Assembly: GCA_020886235.1 (NCBI GenBank)
Contig: AP025250.1
Span: 310,001 to 374,000 of the forward strand
Length of the DNA: 64,000 bases
DNA from: Candidatus Dependentiae bacterium Noda2021
GTDB taxonomy: Bacteria > Babelota > Babeliae > Babelales > Vermiphilaceae
Reading direction: 5' to 3'
The translations under genes and the position numbers were made by a program. This document shows, piece after piece, positions 34,377 through 42,858 of this stretch. Position 1 is the first letter of the stretch. The number at the start of each line of letters is the position of its first letter. The notes under the pieces were generated by a model. The model was not told where the DNA came from and did no database searches. It saw only the letters and a list, made by a program, of their open reading frames with translations.

Positions 34377-35444
34377 TTAACATACAATTGCGTGCTTTTT
34401 GATCTTAAGCATTGTTTGCAAGAATGCTCTGCTTTCTGCTAACGACACAACAGGTTTTGCATTATCAAGGATGCATGCTTCCATCGCCTGTATTTCGTAT
34501 AGATAGAGATTACCATTGAAGGGATACACTTCTTTATTGCTGTCATTATCCGTAACCGTTATATGTGAGTCTTTATTATCAAAAAAGAAGGGGTGCCAGG
34601 GTGCATCAACTTCAATTGAACCGTGCGTGCCTACAATGTGTAATCCTGCACGATAGGGTGCGTAAAAATCTGTGCTAAATTGGGCAATGACGCCATTACT
34701 CAATTTCAAAGTAACGGTTGATTGAACGTCAACGCTGGTTTTACCTGTTCTCGTGAAAGCTAAAATGTTTTCAACATGAGCTTCTGGCTGTAGGGTTAAA
34801 ATAATACTCGTACAGTACGATCCCAAGTCCCACAAAGACCCACCGCACAGTTCTGGGCGCAAACGTATGTGGTTAGGGTCTTGCTCATTCATAGCAAAGC
34901 GTTGCGGGAGATTAATAGAAAGCCAGCAATTAATAGAGCGAATATCACCGATGCGTTTTGCGGCCATTAATTCTTTGAGCTTTGTTGTTTGTGGGTGATG
35001 TAGATACGCAAACGCCTCAAAAATAGTAACATTGTGATCTTGTGCGGCTTTTTCAATTGCATCTAATTCTTCGAGGGTCGTGACGAGTGGTTTTTCGCAA
35101 AGCACATGTTTGCCTGATTGAGCAGCTTTCACGGTCCAGGTACCGTGCATGCTGTTGGGTAATGGGTTGAAAATAACATCTATTGATGGATCATCTATAA
35201 GTTCTTCATAGCTTGCATATGCGATAGGTATCTGATGCTTGTTTGCATAATCTTGGGCTTTTTGTAAGGAGCGACTTGCAACTGCCGCTACTTCGCTGCG
35301 GTCAGACTGGCGTATAGTTTTAACGATATCCTCACTAAAAACTGCAGTTGAGAGTATGCCCCAACGTAATTTTTTTTGTTCTTTGGTACTAATGCAAGAC
35401 GGTACCAGCAATGCGATATGGAGGATAATAATATTTATTTTCAT
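34377..35444 (-). CDS. Gfo/Idh/MocA family oxidoreductase with signal peptide
   Basis: An NAD(P)-dependent oxidoreductase fold of 355 residues. After a signal-like N-terminus (IIILHIALLVPSC, with a cysteine that could be lipidated), the Rossmann segment LRWGILSTAVFSEDIVKTI begins, and then the family hallmark HVLCEKPL (Lys in E-K-P). YLHHPQTTKLKEL and GGSLWDLGSYC also fit. Relatives act on sugars, inositol or trans-dihydrodiols. The signal has no twin-arginine pair. AAGGG precedes the ATG. An exported dehydrogenase lacking a clear cofactor source is unusual. Confidence 0.82.
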   Translation of the reverse strand: MKINIIILHIALLVPSCISTKEQKKLRWGILSTAVFSEDIVKTIRQSDRSEVAAVASRSLQKAQDYANKHQIPIAYASYEELIDDPSIDVIFNPLPNSMHGTWTVKAAQSGKHVLCEKPLVTTLEELDAIEKAAQDHNVTIFEAFAYLHHPQTTKLKELMAAKRIGDIRSINCWLSINLPQRFAMNEQDPNHIRLRPELCGGSLWDLGSYCTSIILTLQPEAHVENILAFTRTGKTSVDVQSTVTLKLSNGVIAQFSTDFYAPYRAGLHIVGTHGSIEVDAPWHPFFFDNKDSHITVTDNDSNKEVYPFNGNLYLYEIQAMEACILDNAKPVVSLAESRAFLQTMLKIKKHAIVC

Positions 35445-35608
35445 AGCTACCCTTTAGTTGAAATATTTTGTGGGAGTATACACAAAATTAAACTAACTCA
35501 CACTACAAATCTACCAGCAACTAATTCTACAAGTGTTACTCTTTAGGTTTACAAAAAAATAACCTATTGTTAGGGTTGCAGCCGATAAAATATCCTATAG
35601 GAGAAGCG

Positions 35609-36805
35609 ATGAAAAAATTAATATATGTGTTGGTAGGTGTAGTCTGTGCCCTGCCTGCAATGGAAATAGAAATGAAAGTAAGAAAAAGAAAAATAGATTA
35701 CCGTAATGCATCTCCTGAGCTATTGGCAGCCGTACTAACGGTGCCGGCTATTTCAAAGATGTTGGCAAAACATTATGTGTCATGCCCTATAGATATTGCT
35801 AAAGTCTCATTTGAGGATGCACGAATTGAAGTAACTAATTTGCAAGACAATGAGACTCGATTTCCTCTTCAAAGCATCAATTATTTTCAATGTACCTCAT
35901 CTGAGGGGCAGGCAGTAGATGGTGCAGAACTTAGTAATTTTGTATATCAAAGCAAAGCACACCATGATGGTCCTATAGCTTCCAACCAATTTTTGTTAGA
36001 TGGGCCAAACAAAAATGGAATTTTTTTAACAAACAGCACGTTTTTAGAAAGGCATGCGGTTCGCATGGTAACAAATGAAAATAACATAAATTCATTACCC
36101 AATAGGGCTATTTCGCTAAACACGTGGTCTATTGCTCTTTCTGAAAATAATGTAGCCGCATTTTCTAGTCTAAGCACCAAAACACCCCACGCCATTCTTG
36201 AGTTCTTTACCTGTAATCAATGCGCTTACAAGGTAGATAAAACGGACAAATCTTCCAAACCAGAGACAATTCTCACTCTTACTCCAAAAAAGAGTTATAG
36301 ACTTAGCTGTACTGCGTTTCATGTTTTCAGGAAGATGTCTTTTTTGTCAGAAGACTTAATTTTAGGCTTAGATCAAAGTGGGCAGCTGTATATCATAGAA
36401 CATTATTTAGAAGATAAAAAAAGACCGCCTGTATTTCATCATCTTTCATCCAAAAATCTGCAAGATTTTGGGTTATCGCACTATGCGCTAGACTCATATG
36501 ATAAACATACAATACTTATGGTTGACAATTACAATGACGTACGCCTTGCTAAAATAACAGCCAATAAACTCATAACAAAAAAAATTAGAAGTTTACAGGA
36601 CATAAGAAATGCCATTCAAAAAAGCGGAAATGTTGCTAAAAGTTTATTGAGTATGAGGATGGCAGGTAATGTTTGTTATTTTACCTTTGAGGGGCAAACA
36701 GATAAACAACAAATATCCGTAACGTTTAATATACTACCATTACAGCTTTCACCACAGCAAAAGCTTAACCGGATAAAAGCAAAAATGGGACTTACCGTCG
36801 AGTAA
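35609..36805 (+). CDS. Exported protein of a tandem paralogous family (copy 1)
   Basis: Not recognised. The 398 residues start with a signal (KKLIYVLVGVVCALPA) and then MEIEM. An N-terminal helical part (SPELLAAVLTVPAISKMLAKHY) shared with copy 2 precedes a long region of short strands. There the pattern DLILGLDQSGQLYII, TILMVDNYNDVRLAKI and NVCYFTFEGQ recurs at 40-60 residue spacing, reminiscent of a beta-propeller. Start 35609 is supported by AGGAG and replaces an upstream frame at 35567. Copies 2 and 3 follow at once, so this is a locally duplicated family. Confidence 0.7.
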   Translation: MKKLIYVLVGVVCALPAMEIEMKVRKRKIDYRNASPELLAAVLTVPAISKMLAKHYVSCPIDIAKVSFEDARIEVTNLQDNETRFPLQSINYFQCTSSEGQAVDGAELSNFVYQSKAHHDGPIASNQFLLDGPNKNGIFLTNSTFLERHAVRMVTNENNINSLPNRAISLNTWSIALSENNVAAFSSLSTKTPHAILEFFTCNQCAYKVDKTDKSSKPETILTLTPKKSYRLSCTAFHVFRKMSFLSEDLILGLDQSGQLYIIEHYLEDKKRPPVFHHLSSKNLQDFGLSHYALDSYDKHTILMVDNYNDVRLAKITANKLITKKIRSLQDIRNAIQKSGNVAKSLLSMRMAGNVCYFTFEGQTDKQQISVTFNILPLQLSPQQKLNRIKAKMGLTVE

Positions 36806-36884
36806 TTTAACTAAGCCCATGGTTTACAAATATGTAAGCCCTTGCTAGCCTGGCTGCCAACAAAACATACTACCAGGAGATGCT

Positions 36885-38045
36885 ATGAAAAAAATAATGT
36901 ATTTGTTTGCTACGGTTTGCTCATTACCCGCAATGGAAATGAAGGAATTTAAAAAAGATCATCAAGAGGTATCCCCTCAATTACTGGCTGCAGTTATTAA
37001 GGTGCCAGCTGTTTCGAAAATGCTCGCAAAACACTATCTGACCTGTCCAATTGACATCTCCCAAGCCACATTTGAAGATGAGTGTATTGAAATGAGTAAT
37101 TTAAAAAAAGGGGAGAATCGGTTTCATGCGCCTAGTCCTAATTATTTTCAATGTCCCACTCCTAAAGGTGGCATAGTTGGTAATGACGGAATTGATACTG
37201 TTTTTAATAAAAGCAAGGCATATCATGATTCTGACATATTGGCATTTTATTTTGACGGCCCGAATAAAAATGGATTGTTTATTACCAGCAGCGTGACTTA
37301 TTACAATAACAATGTTCGGATGGTAAATAATGAAGAAAGGATTTCTTCAGCTCCTAATAGAATGGACAAACAAATTACCTGGTCTGCGGCACTTTCTGAC
37401 CATAATGTTGCAGCATTTTCAAGCATGAGTACTACGTCACACTGTGCATTCCTTGAATTATTTAAGTGTAATCAACAGAACAATACCCAAAAAATACTCG
37501 GATTTTCTAAAACAGAAAAAAAGCTTACCATGGATTCTAAGAAGCTTTTAGTGCTCAAGAATAAAGATTTTCATGTTTTTACTAAAATGTCATTTCTGTC
37601 AGATGACCTCATGCTTGGTTTAAACCAAAGTGGTCAACTTTTTACGATCGAACATTATTTTGAAGATAAACAAAGACCAGCTACATTTCATCATCTTGCA
37701 TTTGATAAAAATAAGTTTTGTTCAATACTACATTACGCATTAGATTCTTACGATAAGCATTCGATACTCATGGTTGATAACAATCACGATGTGCGCATTG
37801 GAAAAATTACTGCTGATAAGCTCATAACAAAAAAAATTAGAAGATTGGATGATATAAAAAATGCCATTAAAAGAAGCGGAAATACGTTCAAAGATTTAGC
37901 GAGAATTAGAATGGCAGGGAATGTTTGTTATTTTATATTTGAAGGGCAAACTGCTGCCAAACAAATACAGGTAATGTTTAGGGTAGTATCAAAGCAACCT
38001 TCACCACTAGAAAAAATATCTATGATTAAAGCTCAGATGGCTTAA
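36885..38045 (+). CDS. Exported protein of a tandem paralogous family (copy 2)
   Basis: A paralogue of the preceding gene, 79 bases downstream, 386 residues. The signal ends SLPA and the mature part begins MEMKE. Shared blocks include SPQLLAAVIKVPAVSKMLAKHY, FDGPNKNGLFIT, NNVRMVNNEERIS, KMSFLSDDLMLGLNQSGQL and RMAGNVCYFIFEGQT. The blocks are conserved while the spacing loops vary, which suggests diversification after duplication. AGGAG lies five bases before the ATG. Function unknown. Confidence 0.7.
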   Translation: MKKIMYLFATVCSLPAMEMKEFKKDHQEVSPQLLAAVIKVPAVSKMLAKHYLTCPIDISQATFEDECIEMSNLKKGENRFHAPSPNYFQCPTPKGGIVGNDGIDTVFNKSKAYHDSDILAFYFDGPNKNGLFITSSVTYYNNNVRMVNNEERISSAPNRMDKQITWSAALSDHNVAAFSSMSTTSHCAFLELFKCNQQNNTQKILGFSKTEKKLTMDSKKLLVLKNKDFHVFTKMSFLSDDLMLGLNQSGQLFTIEHYFEDKQRPATFHHLAFDKNKFCSILHYALDSYDKHSILMVDNNHDVRIGKITADKLITKKIRRLDDIKNAIKRSGNTFKDLARIRMAGNVCYFIFEGQTAAKQIQVMFRVVSKQPSPLEKISMIKAQMA

Positions 38046-38110
38046 TAATAAGAATGGGTATTTTTTTGATAACATGCAATGCTCACTAGATCTCATAAGA
38101 AAGGCTATGT

Positions 38111-39153
38111 ATGAAGTTTGCACTATTGGTATTGGTGGTAGGTGGTTTTTTTAATGTATGCTCAATGGAGCATAGAATTGAGATGGTGGCAAAACCGCAA
38201 CCGTTTAAAAATGCGGCGAGTATTGGGCTTGATACTCAAGAACCACATATTATTGAGTGCATGCCCTATCATAAATATCAAAATAATAATCAAAATTGGT
38301 TTGATCCCGGAATCGACGTAAAAAGAATCCGCGGCTACTATAAAGAAGCGCAACTGTTGCTTGAAGAAAAAATTATTACACGCTATGGCTATGATGTGGA
38401 AAATTATACATTAGAGGGGCCTAACCCTTAGGCACTGCGGTGACAACGATTGCAAGCCAAGGGAAGTTTTCTATTGTAGTTACTGACAAAAATAACAAAA
38501 CACCTGTGCATTCATTATCATATAGAGGCACTTTACTTGCTGTTGCATTATCTTCTAATAATATATTAGCCATTAATGGTCCATTAATTAATGGCGGATG
38601 TTTTTTTGAATTATATAAAATTGAATCTGAGCACTACAAAGGGTTTTTTGGAGGAACAAGAGAACGTCCGCGATTAAGCTTAATGCCAGGCTCGACGGCA
38701 TCAGGATTAGGACTATTATTTAAACGCATGATGTTTGCACACCCCGAGTTGTTGTATTGTGTAGATTTGAAAAATAAATTACGAGCCGTAACCTATGACT
38801 CCGATCAAAAACTAATAACTGCTAACAAAAATGTGCCATTGCCACGGGGCAAACAACAACGAGTTAGCTGTTTTGCTCTTGATAATATGCGCCCCAATAA
38901 TGCTTTATTGGTAGATAATTCTCATGATATTTATTTTATCGTCACCGATGATGTCCATTTTAATCAGTGGCAGTTTAAAAAATTATCAACAATAGCGGCA
39001 TTGTTGCAATCAGCTCACAATAAAGTTCCTACAGATGATTTAAGATTTAAATATGTGAAGTTAAAAAATGGCATCTGTTATTTTGGTTTTGCTGCATCTG
39101 AAAAAAAAGAATTATTGCTCAGTTATAAGCTGATGGATGCTCACGCTGATTGA
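38111..39153 (+). CDS. Exported protein of the tandem family (copy 3), frameshifted
   Basis: The first frame (38111-38431) gives a signal (FALLVLVVGGFFNVCS, then MEH) and ends at EGPNP, the position of the DGPNKNG block in copies 1 and 2. The second frame (from about 38425) continues the family pattern: LAVALSSNN, CFFELYKIE, KRMMFAHPELLYCVD, ALLVDNSHDIYF and GICYFGF. Re-reading one C in CCC (38425-38427) joins the halves to about 347 residues. It is the most divergent of the three copies. It may be a sequencing error, a decaying copy or a recoded gene. Confidence 0.7.
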
Positions 39154-39226
39154 ACGTGATTTACAGGTTTTACTGTTTCGGGTACACTAGTAGCACTACT
39201 TACCCTTCTTATGTACTGTTAAAATT

Positions 39227-39655
39227 ATGAAAATCATTACACTTTTTATCGTGACTATTGCAACTAGTACCATGCAGGCTCATATAAGGTCTTTTGTTGT
39301 AAGCGCTTTACCCGTTGCTACCCTGACTAGTTATTATCTTAATAAAATGCAGTCTGAACCACCCAAAAAAGATGATATGCGGCAATGGAAAGCATATAAA
39401 AAGGGCTTTGCCTGTGGAGCAATCCCGCCGGTTAATATTTTGCTCGCAACATGGGCTGCGGGTACTAAATCGTCCTATATGCTTCAGCAGCTTTATCCCC
39501 GTTCGATTACCAACGAGAGTGCAGCAACAACGAGTTATAGAGCTAAATTAACGGGCTTTTGCGCAGGATTATCCACCTACCTTATTCTCCCGTTTATATA
39601 TCGAGTTGCGTTGCGGATGAATTACGCGCACTTATTTAAGCATAAATATTCATAA
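39227..39655 (+). CDS. Small exported or membrane protein, unknown function
   Basis: Not recognised. The 142 residues have a hydrophobic N-terminus (ITLFIVTIATSTMQA) and later hydrophobic stretches (GFACGAIPPVNILLATWAAG, then GFCAGLSTYLILPFIY) that could be two more membrane helices. It lies between the tandem family and rpmE on the same strand. No ribosome site stands out. Confidence 0.5.
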   Translation: MKIITLFIVTIATSTMQAHIRSFVVSALPVATLTSYYLNKMQSEPPKKDDMRQWKAYKKGFACGAIPPVNILLATWAAGTKSSYMLQQLYPRSITNESAATTSYRAKLTGFCAGLSTYLILPFIYRVALRMNYAHLFKHKYS

Positions 39656-39677
39656 AATAGCCTAAATGCTGGATTAC

Positions 39678-39706
39678 TTTACAAGAAGGCATTTTTGTTA
39701 GATAAT
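39678..39706 (+). promoter_or_regulatory. Sigma-70-type promoter for rpmE-prfA
   Basis: TTTACA (39678-39683) and GATAAT (39701-39706) with a 17-base spacer, about 40 bases before the rpmE start codon. Confidence 0.55.
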
Positions 39707-39746
39707 TTATGAGATAATCAGATTAAATTTGTTGGAGAACGTTATC

Positions 39747-39953
39747 ATGAAACAAGCTATTCAACCAGAATTGCACGAATTAACCGCAAAATGCGCTTGT
39801 GGCAATGCATTCAAGACCAGAACAACTAACTCTGATCTTGATGTGACAATTTGCTCAGCATGTCACCCATACTACACCGGTTCACAAAAACTTGTGGATA
39901 CCGCTGGTCGTATTGAGAAGTTTGAGAAGCGTTTCAAAAAAGGTAATAAGTAA
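39747..39953 (+). CDS. rpmE: 50S ribosomal protein L31, zinc-binding form
   Basis: A 68-residue bL31. Cysteines in KCACG and ICSACHP form the CxC...CxxC zinc site, so this is the C+ form. The start [12 protein letters not shown] matches the family; GGAG lies upstream of ATG 39747, and the longer frame from 39729 is not needed. prfA follows 8 bases later, a common arrangement. Confidence 0.95.
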   Translation: MKQAIQPELHELTAKCACGNAFKTRTTNSDLDVTICSACHPYYTGSQKLVDTAGRIEKFEKRFKKGNK

Positions 39954-39961
39954 TTATACCT

Positions 39962-41029
39962 ATGAATATTGCGTGGGATTCTCTTAAAAAAAGACATGAC
40001 GAACTTTCTACTGAGCTTGCAAGTCCAAATCTTGACAGCTCTAAACGTCTTGCCTTTCAAAAAGAATATTCTTTACTCAATTCGCTTTTGCAAAAGCATG
40101 AATCTATTGTTGATTTACAACAACAGATTGAGCGTTGCAAGACTCAAATATCAAGTGAAAAAGACCCTGAAATGGCTGAGTTGTTTGCCCAAGAGCTACA
40201 AGAACTTGAGCTGCAACTCACCGTTAATCAAAATGAGCTTGAAGAACTTCTTTATCCGGCCGATGAGCGTGATGATCGCTCAGTGTTCTTAGAAATAAGA
40301 GCAGGTACCGGTGGACAAGAAGCAGCTCTTTTTGCCGGCGACCTTCTTAAAATGTACACCAACTATGCTTTGTCAAAACGCTGGAAAGCGGTTGTTGATA
40401 GCTCTAGCACCACCGATCTTGGTGGCTTGCGTGAAGTTATCTTACATATCCAAGGCAAAGGGGTATATGGACATTTAAAACAAGAATCGGGTGTACATCG
40501 CGTACAACGTGTGCCATCTACCGAAACTCAAGGACGCGTGCATACCTCTACTGCAACGGTAGCAGTGCTTCCTGAAGCAGAAGATGTTGATGTTACCATT
40601 AACCCGAGTGATTTACGTATCGATGTGTATCGCTCAAGTGGCGCCGGTGGCCAACACGTTAACACTACCGACTCCGCCGTGCGTATTACTCACATTCCTA
40701 CTGGTGTTGCCGTAGCGTGCCAAGAAGAACGCTCACAACACAAAAACAAAGCAAAAGCGATGAAGCTTTTGCAATCTCGTATTTTAGCTGCCCAATTAGA
40801 AAAACAGCAACAAGAGCTAAGTAAGCAACGTAAAGACCTTGTTGGTACTGGCGAACGTGCTGAAAAAGTGCGCACCTATAATTATCCACAAAATAGAGTA
40901 ACCGATCACCAAGTTGATGTTACCTTAAAGAAGCTTGATATGGTAATGGAAGGCGATCTTGATGAAATAATTCAAGCTTTGCGCGCCAAAGATCGTGAAG
41001 GCAGAAAAAAGAATTTTAATCTAAACTAA
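39962..41029 (+). CDS. prfA: Peptide chain release factor 1
   Basis: Recognises UAA and UAG stop codons and triggers peptide release. The catalytic GGQ lies in SGAGGQHVN (about residue 230). The stop-codon-reading P-x-T tripeptide is PST in [14 protein letters not shown]. The 355 residues are normal for RF1, and the N-terminal helical domain is intact. It follows rpmE closely. prmC, which methylates the GGQ glutamine, is not adjacent. Confidence 0.96.
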   Translation: MNIAWDSLKKRHDELSTELASPNLDSSKRLAFQKEYSLLNSLLQKHESIVDLQQQIERCKTQISSEKDPEMAELFAQELQELELQLTVNQNELEELLYPADERDDRSVFLEIRAGTGGQEAALFAGDLLKMYTNYALSKRWKAVVDSSSTTDLGGLREVILHIQGKGVYGHLKQESGVHRVQRVPSTETQGRVHTSTATVAVLPEAEDVDVTINPSDLRIDVYRSSGAGGQHVNTTDSAVRITHIPTGVAVACQEERSQHKNKAKAMKLLQSRILAAQLEKQQQELSKQRKDLVGTGERAEKVRTYNYPQNRVTDHQVDVTLKKLDMVMEGDLDEIIQALRAKDREGRKKNFNLN

Positions 41030-41134
41030 AATCTCTTTTTTGCTTGTCTTCATTATTTGCTAATCAAAGCTTTCTATCAGTATTTCTGTCGCTCTGTGTA
41101 ATAGAAATTCAAATAAAATTAAGATTCCATTTCT

Positions 41135-41161
41135 TTGCAGTTTTATATTTTGCGTTATACT
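41135..41161 (+). promoter_or_regulatory. Possible promoter for nupC
   Basis: TTGCAG (41135-41140) and TATACT (41156-41161), with a short 15-base spacer, about 45 bases before the start codon. The -10 is good and the spacing is poor. Confidence 0.35.
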
Positions 41162-41205
41162 GAAAGGTCTAGTTATTGTATCAACTCTAGTGTGATTGTT
41201 TTGCT

Positions 41206-42477
41206 ATGGCCTTATTAGATTATATAATGCACCATAATCGTTACATGAACTGTATTGGCGTTCTGGTCGTATTATGTATCGCATTGTGCTTTTCCTTCAA
41301 TAGAAAAAAAATTAATGTTCGCTTAATTGGCGTATCGTTATTATTGCAATATCTTATTGCAATGATGATGCTTAAAACAACCATAGGTTCATACATACTT
41401 GGCGCGATGAGTAAAGCAATCAATGGATTGTATGCATGTGCCGATGTTGGTATTATGTTTTTGTTTGGGCAACTGGCAAATCCTGCAGGGCCTTGGCAGT
41501 TTATTTTTGCGATTAAAGTGTTACCTATTGTAATTTTCTTTGGCGCTATTACTTCGATACTTTTTCATTTTGGTATCATTCAAAAAGTGGTAGCGATTGT
41601 GAGCTATGTCATTCGTCCTATTCTGGGCACATCGGGGGCAGAAACGCTGTGTGCTATAGCAAATAGTTTTTTAGGTCAAACAGAAGCTCCTTTGGTTATC
41701 AGGTCTTACTTGACTCATATGAGCAAGTCAGAATTATTTGTGGTTATGGTCAGCGGTATGGCTACGATTAGTGGCGCTATTTTAATGGTGTATGCACAAA
41801 TGGGAGTTCCTGCAGTGCATTTGCTTACGGCAAGCATGATGGCAATACCTGCATCTATTCTCATTGCAAAAATTATTATTCCGCAAGAGGATGAGAACGC
41901 TCGTTCCTCAAAAACCGTTGAAGCGGAACAACAGAGCGCAAGCAATATATTTGATGCTATTTGGAAGGGTACTACTGATGGATTGCATCTTGCTATTAAC
42001 GTTGCAGCTATGCTCATTTCATTTCTTGCGCTGATTACTCTCATAAATTTTTTACTTTCATATGTTGGTATGGGAGCAAATAACCTATTGAGATTTGCAC
42101 AGGTACCCTTTAGATTTTCAGAATTAACGTTACAAAAAATATTTAGTCATGTACTTGCGCCGTTTGGCTATTTATTTGGTTTTACTGGTAAAGAAGCGCA
42201 AGCTGCAGGGCAGTTGCTGGGAACTAAGATTGCTGTCAATGAAATGATAGCCTACGGTGATTTAGTGCGTATGAATCTATCAGAACGCGCGCACATTATT
42301 CTTACCTATGCGTTATGTGGATTTTCAAATTTTTCATGTATTGGTATACAATTGGGTGGTATTGGGGCCTTAGCACCAGATAAACGACCGTGGCTGAGTG
42401 AACTTGGCTTGTATGCGGTTTTAGCTGCTGCGTTGTCAAATATTATGTCAGCTCTTGTAATAGCATTTTTGATTTAA
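41206..42477 (+). CDS. nupC: Concentrative nucleoside transporter (NupC/CNT family)
   Basis: An ion-coupled nucleoside importer. The 423 residues have about ten membrane helices and the CNT core motifs: FFGAITSILFHFG, the ANSFLGQTEAPLVI segment (G-Q-T-E-A-P, nucleoside and ion site), SGMATISGAILMVYA and ALCGFSNFSCIGIQLGGIG. It stands upstream of pyrG, with one small gene between. Nucleoside uptake fits a host-dependent lifestyle. Confidence 0.93.
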   Translation: MALLDYIMHHNRYMNCIGVLVVLCIALCFSFNRKKINVRLIGVSLLLQYLIAMMMLKTTIGSYILGAMSKAINGLYACADVGIMFLFGQLANPAGPWQFIFAIKVLPIVIFFGAITSILFHFGIIQKVVAIVSYVIRPILGTSGAETLCAIANSFLGQTEAPLVIRSYLTHMSKSELFVVMVSGMATISGAILMVYAQMGVPAVHLLTASMMAIPASILIAKIIIPQEDENARSSKTVEAEQQSASNIFDAIWKGTTDGLHLAINVAAMLISFLALITLINFLLSYVGMGANNLLRFAQVPFRFSELTLQKIFSHVLAPFGYLFGFTGKEAQAAGQLLGTKIAVNEMIAYGDLVRMNLSERAHIILTYALCGFSNFSCIGIQLGGIGALAPDKRPWLSELGLYAVLAAALSNIMSALVIAFLI

Positions 42478-42504
42478 ACATTAATACTCGCAAAGGACCT
42501 CAAA

Positions 42505-42756
42505 ATGGTAAAAAAATTATTTTTGGTAGCACTGTGTGCGTTTCTTGGAAAATCTGCTTATGCATGCCAGGGGAATAGTGAAGGATTTACGACAAAAAGT
42601 GATAGTCTATCAAGATTTGTCACTCCACATCCTGAAGAGTGGAATGTATTAGTGCATGGTTATATTTATGCTAATTACAGTTCTGCTTTAACCAAAGAAG
42701 CTCAAGAAGCTTCTTATCAAGTTGCAGATCTTGAGATTTGCAAAAAAGCAGAATAA
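42505..42756 (+). CDS. Small exported protein, unknown function
   Basis: Not recognised. The 83 residues include a signal peptide (KKLFLVALCAFLGKSAYA) with a cysteine next, so cleavage could leave Cys at the mature N-terminus (possible lipoprotein, although the residues before it do not make a good lipobox). The 60-residue mature part has a Trp and several Tyr. AAAGGA precedes the ATG. A terminator follows. Confidence 0.6.
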   Translation: MVKKLFLVALCAFLGKSAYACQGNSEGFTTKSDSLSRFVTPHPEEWNVLVHGYIYANYSSALTKEAQEASYQVADLEICKKAE

Positions 42757-42777
42757 CGCAATTTCTTTTGCAAAAAA

Positions 42778-42806
42778 TAAAGGTGGTTTAATAGCCACCT
42801 TTTTTA
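42778..42806 (+). terminator. Rho-independent terminator
   Basis: Stem AAAGGTGG/CCACCTTT with an eight-base loop and T6, 22 bases after the small exported gene and before pyrG. Confidence 0.85.
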
Positions 42807-42858
42807 GTGTATTATCATCAGGTTATTCAAGAAATGATAAGTAGCTAAGGTGTAGAGC

